From: Sclerodactyla briareus
Taxonomy: Eukaryota > Echinodermata > Holothuroidea > Dendrochirotida > Sclerodactylidae
Reading direction: 5' to 3'
NCBI GenBank assembly: GCA_026419785.1
Contig: JAODTK010004021.1
Location: 124,001 to 188,000 of the forward strand
DNA: 64,000 nt
Shown here: positions 1 to 10,382 of the stretch, one piece after another
How the letters are laid out: every line of letters begins with the position of its first letter
Numbering within the stretch: the stretch's first letter is position 1
Program-made: the position numbers and the translations under genes
Notes under the pieces: generated by a model
What the model saw: only the letters and a program-made list of their open reading frames with translations
Databases searched by the model: none
What the model was told of the DNA's origin: nothing

Positions 1-939
1 AAAACCGATCACCTGCAATATTCAATCGCGCCATGAGATGACGATACTGTGCTTTGACAAGGTCAAAAAGTTACATGACTGAGGCAATTGACTGAAATTA
101 CTGAAAAATAAAAGCTCTGCGTAATAAGGGTATAATCATATGAGAGGAAGGTGAAAGGGTAAAGTCACGAGTAATACCACGAGGTCAATGGTTTCCATTC
201 AGATGTGGGAAGTCCCACCGACCGTAACACTAAGTCAGCAGAACTGCAGGCACGGCTAAATGATGAGGATCACTTTAGCAACATTCAATACTCATAAGTG
301 ACTGGTGTGGTCAAAGCCGATAGATTGAATGAAGTGCAGTTCTTTGAATCGGAGACAACATCATCGACAAATGTGAAAAAATATCTTTTTTAGGGGTACA
401 TGTGTGGGGAACGAGAAGGTGCACGACAGGCGTATAGTTATCAAGTTGGAATCCCTCCACTACCCTGGCAAGGCGAGTCATTGTAGGTACATCCGGTCCA
501 GAGCTGGGGTGGTCTCACACGTGGCAGTGTACCATATGTCGTTAATCAATAATTGACTGAGGGGTAAGTCATTGCAGTCAAGAGTTTTCATTTGTACAGC
601 AGAGTGTCTGTGGATCTTCAAAGTAGACTGTGGGGTATATAAAATTTTCATATATGGTTTCACTAAAGTGACTGAGGGGTCATCATTTTGTTGAAGTGCA
701 ATGACTCACCTTGTCTGGGGACAAGGGGGGGGTCATGCAATTGACAAGTGCAATAAACTGTCAGAATACTTGTTCAATAGCCATTTTACAGTCATCAAAT
801 GTAGTATTGCATTTTAGTCAAACTTCGCACAAGGGCTGTCAAAATCACATATTCTACTCCTACATTGGTGGGGTGAGGAATGTCTCTCTATATGACCCAC
901 CCCCAGGCGCACCTCCCATAAAAAATATATCTGCTGCAC
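1..939. other. Intergenic stretch, nothing recognised
   Basis: No exon with a plausible family match, no splice-flanked reading frame and no RNA gene could be recognised on either strand. The open frames here are short and of ordinary composition. The right part may belong to the dispersed repeat that follows, since its far copy near 57.7 kb continues a little beyond the clear alignment. Confidence 0.5.
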
Positions 940-1890
940 GAGAATAAACAAAATCGATAATAGAACAGACAGATCTCGAATTTTCTAGATATATAGCATG
1001 TTGAGACATTTCTTTATTATGTGGGCTCAGTTAAATGTTGATCCAGTATGACTTCTGGCCAATTGTTTAAGATGTTTTTATCCTGGCCAATCACTTTCCC
1101 CAAATAGTCACATCATGGACAGTCAAAACCAGATAGAGAGGCAATGGGGAAGAAGAGAGATATTATAGACTTAAACCCGCCCATTGCTGCCTGGGCGTAC
1201 AGGTTAATGCCCTCACTTTTTGCTCATGGGTTACAGGGTAATGCCCTCAATTTGCTCAATCGCAAAAAAAGGCCACAATGTTGGCCCTTCCTTACTTCAG
1301 GAAGTTTCCTTATCCGTGCTTTCTTCTTCCTCCAACTCACTGCTTCTACACACACCACAGTTAATCCCTTCATTAGGGCTGTCATGATCAAGGAATAATA
1401 ACCAGGTCAGTCCTGCATGTCAAGTCATTCACAACCTGGAAGTGTGTTTCGTTCCCAGTAGGGGAATGTGGAACAATCAGATAATCAGTGACTGAGTGCA
1501 AAAGGAATAAATGGATTACCACCTCTCCAATACGTCTGAGCAGTGCAGTGCCAGGTACAATTTCCACACTGAATGTCCAACAGGCAGTCAAAAGTTTAAT
1601 ATGTGTTGGTTTTACTTCTCACTCTTGGCAGTCTCACACACACAGATTGAGAGAGATTAAATCCTTTGAGGATTGGGAATGTGGACCAGTCAACTGGGGC
1701 TTATTATAGTATACACGTACACAATGCAGGACAGTGGTTGAAAGAGGTAATGGATGGCTACATAGGTGTTCTAAATTAATTCAGCGGACATTTCCTGGTG
1801 TGCATTTGTGTAATAATAGTTAAATGGGAAATTGAAGACATACACCGTTGTTAATAATGTAAAGCAAACCAAACTTGGCATTCTCCCTCG
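940..1890 (+). repeat. Dispersed repeat family R1, copy A
   Basis: About 0.95 kb that reappears in reverse complement at roughly 56,740-57,720. Shared landmarks in the same order include a segment near 1,020 (GTGGGCTCAGTTAAATGTTG), 'AATGCCCTCACTTTTTGCTC' near 1,206, 'CACAGTTAATCCCTTCATTA' near 1,357, 'TTATTATAGTATACAC' near 1,700 and 'GACATTTCCTGGTGTGCATT' near 1,788. The copies differ by many substitutions and small indels, so both are old. No coding domain was seen, and the ends show no obvious terminal inverted repeat. The class is unknown. Confidence 0.75.
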
Positions 1891-2019
1891 AGTAAATATA
1901 ATATACGCCTTAGGAAGAAAGAAAGTGCAGTTCCAGTTTGTTTTACCCCTCCCATCGATATCCATATCTCGTATAGAAGTATACGCAAAAAGAAACGGAT
2001 CTGCCTTCAATTAGGGAAT

Positions 2020-2620
2020 TGCAATGAATGCAGTGATGCAGGGCTTAAATTAGGGCTACATTTTCAATTTAATAGGCTGCTATGAAACCTGGGGGAGGGG
2101 GGGGGGGGGTGCATGTAGTAAGAAAGAGGAGATCTGACTTGCAATGCACGCCACCCATAGCAACACTGACCACTACTGATCAGACTGGTTACATACAACA
2201 CTACATAGGCTGGTCACTGGTGCTATAGTCCAATACTCAGACATATCCAGGTAATAATATAAAATGGACAATGGAAGAATTTTGTACTGTCATGGGGAAA
2301 TAATTGTTATTGGGGAAAGGGAGAGGGGGGAGGGGGGAATGAAAGCCAAACCCACGATTTTATGAAGAGGGCAACACAAACACTTTGGTGGGTGCGTCGA
2401 AAATGTAACACAAATGAGAGGAGGTACGCAAGAAGAGGTCGTTTCTGCTTGGCAAATTAGGAATGTGTCAATAAATGCAGTGACAGGCTCAAACAGGGCA
2501 CATTTTTAAATTTCATAAGCTGCCTATGAAACGGGGGAGGGGGGGTGCGTGCAAGACCAAAATTACCCACCCCCCCCTAGCAACACCCACTACTGTCAGG
2601 AGGTAAATAGAGGATGGACT
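2020..2620. repeat. Local direct duplication with poly-G tracts
   Basis: A segment at about 2,020-2,200 recurs at about 2,465-2,620, roughly 445 bp apart: 'AATGCAGTGA', then 'AGGCTGC(C)TATGAAAC', a G-rich tract, then 'TAGCAACAC' and 'CACTACTG' in the same order. Divergence is high and the poly-G length differs. No gene is visible. The reading frame at 2,549-2,875 overlaps the second copy and matches no family I know. Confidence 0.6.
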
Positions 2621-2989
2621 GGGCTAATAAAAAATGGGACAATTCAGAATGTGTACGTCTTGCTCGGGGGAATATTTGTGCTAGTCAATCTCAAACATAT
2701 CAGGAATAACCATAAAATTACAATTCAAGATTTGTTACGGTCTTCACTGGGGGGAAAATATTTGTTGGTTGGCTATAGGCTTGTTGTCACTCTGTACAAG
2801 TTGATCGTTGCCAAATATGTAAGGATTGTCCTATGGGACCTTGGAATGAACGGACCTGATAACCAAAAACAATAGGGTTATTCGTCACATGTGTACAATC
2901 CACACATGAATTTGAACTTGATAGCTACTTGCATTCATTAGATATCATGCTGAGGAGCAGATGTCAATATCAAATTTATCACATGCCGG

Positions 2990-3960
2990 GTTTTAGCTGT
3001 CTGACCTGCCACAGTCATGAGATAGCTTGTGATAACAGTATCGTAGTATGTTAGAGTCATTGACTTTTTCGTTTGTCTAACAAGACCGCTTCGGCCAACT
3101 TAAAAAAGCATGCAAAATCACCATGAGTCAAAAGGTCAAATTGAGGTGAAAAGGTCAATAGGTCAAATGAGGTCAATTGGTCACCGGATGTATTTCACCC
3201 AGACGAACGAAACTTTCAATTATGAAATTCCTCCAAAATGTTTCGGTGCCGAGGGGATATATGCCGATTTTAGAGTGTCTTGACCTTCCACATCATTGAG
3301 ATAGCTTGTGATAAGAGTTCGTAGTATGTAGTGTCATGGACTTTTTGTTGTCTTAAAACAAGACGTTCCCGCCAATACAAAAAGCAGGCAAAATCACTAG
3401 GTCGAGGTCAAATGAGGTCAGAAGGTCGATAGGTCAAATGAGGTAACAGTTGGTCACCAGATGTAATTCTCCCAGACGAACAAAACTTTCATTACGACAG
3501 TCATCTAAAAATGTTTCGTTGCCAGATATATATACTTATATATATATATAAAGATTGCCAATGAGACCCTAAATGACCGTGAACTGGCACCAAAAAACAA
3601 TAGGGGTCATCACCCCCAGGGGTTACACCTACTACCAAATATGAATTTCGACATGCTTGCGATCATGAAATATCGTGCGGGGAAACACTTTTCAAAGTTT
3701 GAACTCTAATGACCTTGAACGACAATCGATTGTACCAAAAACAATAGGGGTTTCTCCCTTCCAGGGGGGACACTTATCTACCTGATATGAACATAATAAT
3801 GCTTGGCTTTGTTAGAGTATCGCGTGGGAAAGAAAGTGTCACACACAAACCACACACCACACAAATCACACCCATACAGACACACACCATACACACACAC
3901 GCACACGCGTGACTGCATTGATTTCATTTATGGCTTCGCCAAGGAATCAAAATGCTCTTG
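2990..3960 (-). repeat. AGGTCA-rich dispersed element R2 with microsatellite, minus orientation
   Basis: Read on the minus strand this begins with a conserved head (CTTGGCGAAGCC, then 'ATGCAGTCACGCGTGTG') followed by a GT-rich microsatellite and a body with repeated AGGTCA hexamers. The same head-microsatellite-body order occurs near 18.3, 32.9, 55.6 and 59.3 kb. Two tandem units of about 290 bp lie at 2,990-3,270 and 3,275-3,530, each with 'GAGATAGCTTGTGATAA', 'GTCATxGACTTTTT', 'GGTCACCxGATGTA' and 'CCCAGACGAAC'. No coding domain was found. Confidence 0.75.
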
Positions 3961-4063
3961 TCGGCCCGTGTCGCTCTGCCGACGGTTTTGCAAATTCGTT
4001 GATTTCGGTCACGGTGAAAAATCGTAACATTTTGGCGGCTGACTGCGATGGCGATCCAGATGG

Positions 4064-4225
4064 TCAGTTATGGCAGTTCACAAGTCACGTCACAAGTCAG
4101 ACGGTTGCAAAGTCAAGGTCAAGTCACAAGTCAAGTACGTTAATCGCAAGTCAAGTCGAAAGTCACGAAAATCGGGCTTGAGTCGGACTCGAGTCCAAGT
4201 CACTGGACTCGAGTCCCCACCTCTG
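4064..4225. mobile_element. Candidate non-autonomous hAT-like element (GAGTC/AAGTC-rich MITE)
   Basis: The right end in reverse complement reads CAGAGGTGGGGACTCGAGTC and the left side starts CAGTTATGGC followed by repeated AAGTCAC. The flanks CCAGATGG (4,056-4,063) and CCGGATGG (4,226-4,233) could be an 8-bp target duplication with one mismatch. CAG-starting ends and 8-bp duplications are typical of hAT elements. The homology of the flanks continues a few bases beyond (xCAGTTA), so part of it may be chance or a wider duplication. Related GAGTC-rich clusters lie near 8,270, 8,620-8,690 and 9,128-9,240. Confidence 0.4.
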
Positions 4226-4233
4226 CCGGATGG

Positions 4234-5869
4234 GCAGTTAATTCACTTGTCCACAGTTCTAGGGGATGAATATTTATTGTTAGGTCTCTCAGACATTAGT
4301 AAAGCTTTACCAGAAGGGAAAGGAATAAGAATTCATCTATAAGCATGTTATATACATTTATTGGGCAGGTTTGTCTTTTTGGGGGGGGAGGGGGTGGGCT
4401 TGACAGGTCCCCATTTTATCCTTTCAGGGCCGCCCTGAAATGTAACACTGAGCACGCTGGGCTAAAGAGCGACGTTTCAGCATTGTGGACACTTGATGTT
4501 TCCTTTTTGAAAAGTTAAACAATAATGCCTGAACCTGTCAAGTGTACAAATCTTGGACACCATTTGCGACCCATAACCAGACTTGGAGCGCAGATCGAGA
4601 AGGGGGATAGGCATAAGTCTCACTAAGCAGGAGGCATGATAAATCCCCCATCCGCCCTCCATGTCACGAGCCGGCAACATCGTAAGAATTTTGAACACAA
4701 GTGTTCCACATTGGAAATCAGCCTAACTTCACACGAACGGTTCTAAATCGAAACACCCACAGGTGGGGTTCCGGGATAATAAAAGCATTAGTGTTCAAGT
4801 CTGACCTAGGCTTCAGAGCTGAAAACAAACATTGACGATGTTGTATGAAATACACGAGAAGCAATGGCCACGGCTCATCGAACACATTCCGCCCCGTCTC
4901 TGCGCACGCCCGCGTCGGGCGCGTCGAGTCCCGTCTCGTGGAAACAGATCACCCGCGTCCGCGCCCGCGGCGGCCCCGCGCCCACCAAGCACGAGCCCGC
5001 GGCCCGCCCACCTCCGACGCGCCCTTCCACGCCAAACCCCCGCCCCCGCCAGCGTCTGCCTCATGGAAACACAGGTGGTGGCCTGGGCTCTCCCGATAAG
5101 TATGTTCTGTTTGTCAGCAGCTTGTGGAACGTAGTCAGTTTTATAGGTGTAGCTAGTCCTGGGAACGGGCTTTGTATAAGTGTGCACACTTTTGCTGTCA
5201 TGCGAGATGCTGTACTGTAGCATGTGAGAAGTCTCGTTGATGCTAACTTGTAGTAAGTAATGCATGTAAATGCCCCTTCACTCGACCTTTGTGTTGTAAC
5301 TCTTTTCACAATAGGCGTAAACCTGCTAAGAAAGTTGCTGAAGCTCATGTTGACATCAGTCAGTTTGTAAGGCAAATTGCCAATGTGTCTGGTGTCAATA
5401 AGGCTGTAGTCACTTGGTAGTAGTTTCGCGAAACTAGTCTCCACTCACTGCTACCGTAGTGGGCTATTCAACGTGCGAAACTCACTTCACAGGGCATCTT
5501 TGTGTTAGCATCATGAGCAAGCCAGAAAAATTAACAATATTCCTATCATTTGTGGGAGTATCAACCACTAAATCCTGATTTTTGTTTCTTGGAGTCTACT
5601 CACATAAAAACTTGATAATTCCAATTGAAATTCAATTTTCCCATCCCAAATGGGACCGTTTTCCCACAAGGTCCCCTCACCGTTCAATGTACTGCCTATA
5701 CGATACCTTTTAACACTTTTAGTGTCCACCTCCGAAAAGTTCCGCTAGGTATATACTGGGGTCTTGACCTTCTAGGCGAGAGCAGGGCTAATTTTAGTGG
5801 ATTCGTCTATGTAGTTGGTCGCAAGTCCATGAGTTCGGGTCCTCTAATACCTGTATAGAATTGGTATTA
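4234..5869. other. Intergenic stretch with a GC-rich patch
   Basis: No exon was recognised. The notable item is 4,880-5,075, very rich in G+C and CpG inside AT-rich surroundings, which leaves open frames in several registers on both strands (proline/arginine-rich or glycine-rich). Such multi-frame openness follows from composition and is not evidence of coding. It could be a small CpG island or a foreign insertion. Confidence 0.5.
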
Positions 5870-7450
5870 ATAGTGTCTGCCTGTGGAAGTGCATTCCAGA
5901 GTTCACTGATTCGATGAAGAATGGACTTAGGTGTTTGGTGGACAATGAGGGAGACCTAAAATTGTCGGGAATTGTAAGCTCTAGTTCTCTGCTATCTTAG
6001 GTTAGTATATCTATCCAGGCGATGTCTTACTCTTTATGGATAATTTTATGGACCATTGCTATCCTTTGGTTTGTCTCCTCTCCTCAACCGATTTCCAGTT
6101 TTAGTTGGCCAATCTTTGGTAACAGATGATGTGTTCTAGTTGCCACGACAAATCTTGCAAGCACCCGCTGGACTTTCTGGATATTGGTCTTCGGTTTGGT
6201 TTTGTACTAGGGTACCATGCTGAGGAGGCATATTCAAGGTGTTGTTGGACAGTGTTACATAGAGGTTTTCTTTCATTTTCTGTGAGCAAATGGCCGAAGG
6301 TTTCCTCTGATGAACTTCAATACACCCTTGGGCCTTGGACGCTGCGTGTTTGGTTTGTTTTGTCCCCTTTCAAGTTGTTTTGTTAAGGATCGCCCCCACC
6401 AGGTAACTTGTCTTCTTCTTCTTCCACCTCTTCTAGGCTGTCCAAGCATGGTGTGATCAGCTTTTCCTGGTTGTCCCGTTTTCTGGAAATCCGCATGGTT
6501 TTGCATTTAGAGGCGTTGAAGTTCATTCCCCAGTTTTTCGACCAGTTTGTGAGTTGTTATGATCTTCCTGGAGCTGGGCTTCATCCTTACAGGAGGTGAT
6601 GGATTTGTGACAATGCAATCATCAGCAAATAGTCTCGGTTGGATTTTTGTGTGACACAGTCCCGGCAATATCATTAATATAGGATGAACAAATGGGTCCT
6701 AGAACAGTGCCTTGTGGAACCCGCTGAGAACCAGGTTCCAAGTGAATTTTCCATTCACGATTACTCTCTGGAGGCGTTATGAGAAATACTGATCCACGCA
6801 AGGGTTTTGTTGCGTTGCCATATGAGTCTATTTCTCAGTAGTAGAGACGAACGGTGTGGAACACTCAAATGCCCTTAAACTGAAACCAGGATGCTAGGTC
6901 TGTAGTCACCTATGGCATCGTAGTTCTTTGTTAGATGTCAATGGAAGTTGCTGATGCATTTGAGTTTTCGCATGATCGATTTTTCCTGAAATCAGTTTGT
7001 GCGTCCACTAAATGTTATGTTCGCTCAGTTGCTTCATCAGTTGGCTGTCCATTATGTGTTCCATGATCTTACAACTAACACACACGTCAGGGAGATAGGT
7101 CTGTAGTTACTTGGGTCTGATTTAGCACCTTCTTGAAAATGGGACATATTTTAGCAGTTCTCCAATCTTCAGGGAGTTCACTCCTATCCATACCTTGTTG
7201 GAAATGTAAGTTAGTACTGGTGCAAGTTCAGCCGCGGCAGTTTTGAGAGCGATGTTGGGGTAGGTTGTCTGGTCCTGAGGCTTGTCCTCTTGTTTTAGGG
7301 GCGTTCATTAATTTTGCCACTCTGTTCTCCTCCTCATTGAAATTGTACATTGCAGCATGTCAGACTTGTGCTAGGGGGTAATGAGGTTACTTGGTGCGTC
7401 CTCGTAATAAACACACTCTGGAATTGTTCATCCAGTATTTCTGCCTTACC
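5870..7450 (-). mobile_element. LINE fragment, CR1/Jockey-type reverse transcriptase, minus strand
   Basis: Minus-strand translation gives non-LTR RT blocks in the expected order from high to low coordinates: GPDNLP (about 7,260), LPEDWRTAKICPIFKK (about 7,150), SNYRPISLT (about 7,100), KIMEHIMDSQL (about 7,050), VPQGTVLGP and YINDIAGT (about 6,670-6,720), FADD (about 6,625), KCKTMRISRKR-like (about 6,490), and near 6,230 the C-terminal block HLEYASSAWYPSTK. This is the classic arrangement of CR1/Jockey-group LINEs. The reading frame changes many times and no endonuclease domain or intact 3' end was seen, so this is a dead 5'-truncated copy. Confidence 0.85.
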
Positions 7451-10242
7451 CTGATCATCCCGTTTGTTTTGGTGTCGATTTTCAAGGTCTGGATGCACTA
7501 ACAACTACTAACACACAAGGTACAACAGTTCGCCTGGCTGACGGTTTAGCGCCTAGCTTTATATATCCGGCTCAGACTCACAATTTGAGCTCAATATCTA
7601 ACCATCTAACCATCTTTGCAGAAAACGCTGCCTCACCTGGAACATCTGCCTGTGAAATCCGCTCTGCAGTGATTTTTGTCAAAATTGTTAGAGTTTCGGT
7701 GCTGTTGGTGAACTTTTAGGAGGCAGTGGCTGGTCGCAAACCATCTTGGGTGTCAGTTAAAAATCAAGTCGTATAATGATTTCAGTCCCAGAAACAGCCT
7801 GCAACCGGCTAAATTCAAAGGCAACACTGTTTGAATTGTCTATGAATCCCGCATCGTGATTGGTCAATGATGATGTTACGATATATATACTGAATTGTTT
7901 GTATTGTAAGTATACGCAATGTTTGTTTGTTATAGCTTCATGGTATTCACAGAGCCGTAAATCCAAAAAAAAGCCAAAAGATATTCTGGTTCTCTCGATC
8001 AGTTCAACATTGGTGTTATTCCTGACTAGGGGCTTTCTCCCACTGGCCGTAAGTAGTGACATCATCACTGAATTGGGGCGCTCTTTCTCCAAATTAGAGT
8101 GTACAAACAAACACCCTGGTTAATAACAGCAAAGGCATAAGCTTTGAATATCGGTGTCCGTCGATTATTTAAAATTCTGGGTAATTGAGCCTGGTAATGG
8201 GGGCGCTCTTCTCAAATAATGTTGCGTCTCAGATTAATAACAGGCAATCTCCGAATAATAGAGACGGAGTCCGAGTCGATCGGACCCCACCCACTGCTAT
8301 TGGAAGTGCGAGTTTGATTCAAATTTGATCGCATGAATCCCTCTCCACGTGACTACACCTAACTATATGATAGTTACCTCATGTACTCATCATAGGCACC
8401 TTACTAACTAAACTCAGGTTGTACCAAAGGCATGCAGTCAACTAAGTCTATCATTACAAGAGCCTATGCCTAGAATTAATTTAGCTCCGTCATGTCTTTT
8501 GTGTTGGAAGTGAAGTATGCTCATCACATGTGAACTCATTTCAGGGTCACTTTGTGTTAACTACAGTCAATGGAGCAAGAAAAAATCATAACAAATTTGG
8601 TTCGGTGTATTGCAGTTGGGCCTCGAGCCTCCATCTGAGTCCAAAGACCATTCCTCATCATCCGAGTCGAGTACGAGTCCTTTTGTCCCAATCCCTGAGA
8701 CGATTCAGCTTTGACAGAAATGAATATGCCTATATATATATATATTATATATATTAACGAAGGTTGGATTAAAAATATCAGTTTTTGCAGTCCGGTGTTG
8801 CATCCCTGGAAACTGATATATTTTATTGCACATTGCAGCACATGCAAGGATCTAATAAATCACCCACCCAAGAGTTGTATGATATCTTTCCCAGATGGGG
8901 TACCTTACCTTCTGATGTTAGAGAGCTGCTTTTCTTCGGCTCTCTCCAGTCTTTCAGCAGAGGCATAAAAGAATAATTTTTTATCATTATCACTTTATTT
9001 AGGGTGACAGGCCTTGGGGCCATAAGATTGAGTTCCTTCTGGTCCATTCTGATCCTTATGTTTATGTATTGTTTGTCTGTAAACTTACTGTATCTTTGTA
9101 CTATTCCGGATCAAATTATCATGAAAGACTCGAGTCCCCGAGTCCCACAACCCCCCTTGGAATCAAGATTGAGTCCGAGTCATTGACTTCCTATCCGGAC
9201 AGAGTCCTCCAAAATGGTCTCGAGACCGAGACCAGATTTGAGTCCTCCAACATTGTATAAGTGTGTGAGGTATTGCTACTTGATTTTGATATGTCAGTGT
9301 TTACGCTAAGTGCGAGTCTGTGCAATCTGACACACAAACTCAAATCCTGCACAAGAATAACTTAGGGGGAAAATTACCCAAATGGTTTCCAAAATGGGAA
9401 TTGCAAATTTGGCACTGTTTTCAACTAGTCCCACCTTGGTCTATGTCAGGCAAAATGTACTGTACGCCACTAATATTATGTGTGTCAGACATCAGTAACA
9501 CTGTGCGGACATCAGTGGAAACACTATTTTTTTTTGCCATTTCGGCGACAGTCATGTAGCTTTGGGAAGCAGGAGGGTATGGCAGGGGGTGGCAATATCC
9601 CCATGTACCTGCCTATTATAGTGCAACTTGTGTACAGTAGCAATAGTTTGCAATGTTCTCATTAATAGAGAGAGGGAAGCAGGGAAACGACGTGGGCCAA
9701 GGGGTGCTGACATGAACCCTTAGTCACCCCCTTACCGAGTGTTGAAAATGGCAAATGTGGCAAGTTCAGTGGTATGCACGGATATCCAGAGATCGAGGGT
9801 GGGGATTTTAGGTGGTGTATATAGATTTGTAGAATTCATTATTATTCAAATTACTTCTTAAAGTTTCAAATTCAATTTAAATTCTGTGGTCGAACATTCT
9901 AAGAAATCTGCATTATGGTTAAACTTGGAAAAAACAAATGAGCTAGCTTGTTGATTCTTTGTGGGTTGGACTTGTGAGTGATCATATAGGGAACTAGGGT
10001 ACGCATGTTGTGGAGGTGGGTTGGCATTAGGCTCGGCCAAAATTTGCTGTGACAGTCCAAAAGATCCGGTGCGAAACGGAATTTGGCATCATTGGTTTTC
10101 ACGTTAGTGACCTTACACAATTGAATACTTCATGATAATTTGTCTTGACTCCATGAGTCCATGCAATGCTGGCCAAAACTTTATTTCAACATGTAGCGAC
10201 AAATTTGCGATTTCCACCCTTCAGTTTCAGCTATTCAGTGAC
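7451..10242. other. Upstream flank of SHQ1, no gene recognised
   Basis: No family match on either strand. Contents noted: GAGTC/GACTCGAGTC-rich clusters near 8,270-8,310, 8,620-8,690 and 9,128-9,240 that resemble the element at 4.1-4.2 kb, and an (AT)n run near 8,731-8,755. The SHQ1 promoter should lie near the right end, but no TATA box or initiator can be defended. An in-frame ATG at 10,132 precedes the conserved start and is taken to be 5' UTR. Confidence 0.5.
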
Positions 10243-10382
10243 ATGCTTACACCAGCGTTTGAGCTCTCTCAGGATGATCAGTTTATCAGACTGGAGGTAA
10301 GGCAAGGTATGCAGGGTTTCCGAAACTCAAGTATGGGTAGAGGGAAAGATGGTAAAATTCATTCGAAACCATACTTCCTGAG
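10243..10382 (+). CDS. SHQ1: SHQ1 exon 1, start of CS domain
   Basis: ATG at 10,243 opens MLTPAFELSQDDQFIRLEVR, the highly conserved SHQ1 N terminus, which decides the start over the upstream in-frame ATG at 10,132. The exon ends IHSKPYFLR with donor AG|GTAAGC at 10,382/10,383, codon split after two bases. Between about 10,297 and 10,352 the reading slips: RYAG is readable in another frame, then the frame returns for GKDGKIHSKPYFLR. Two compensating small indels explain this and the residue count is close to the family's. Confidence 0.9.

Noticed and set aside
4813-5265. 150-residue minus-strand frame and three overlapping plus-strand frames in the GC-rich patch
   Set aside because: Openness in many frames at once follows from high GC; no family similarity or splice context.
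10132-10242. Upstream in-frame ATG as the SHQ1 start
   Set aside because: The 37 extra residues have no counterpart in the family, whose conserved start is MLTPAF at 10,243.
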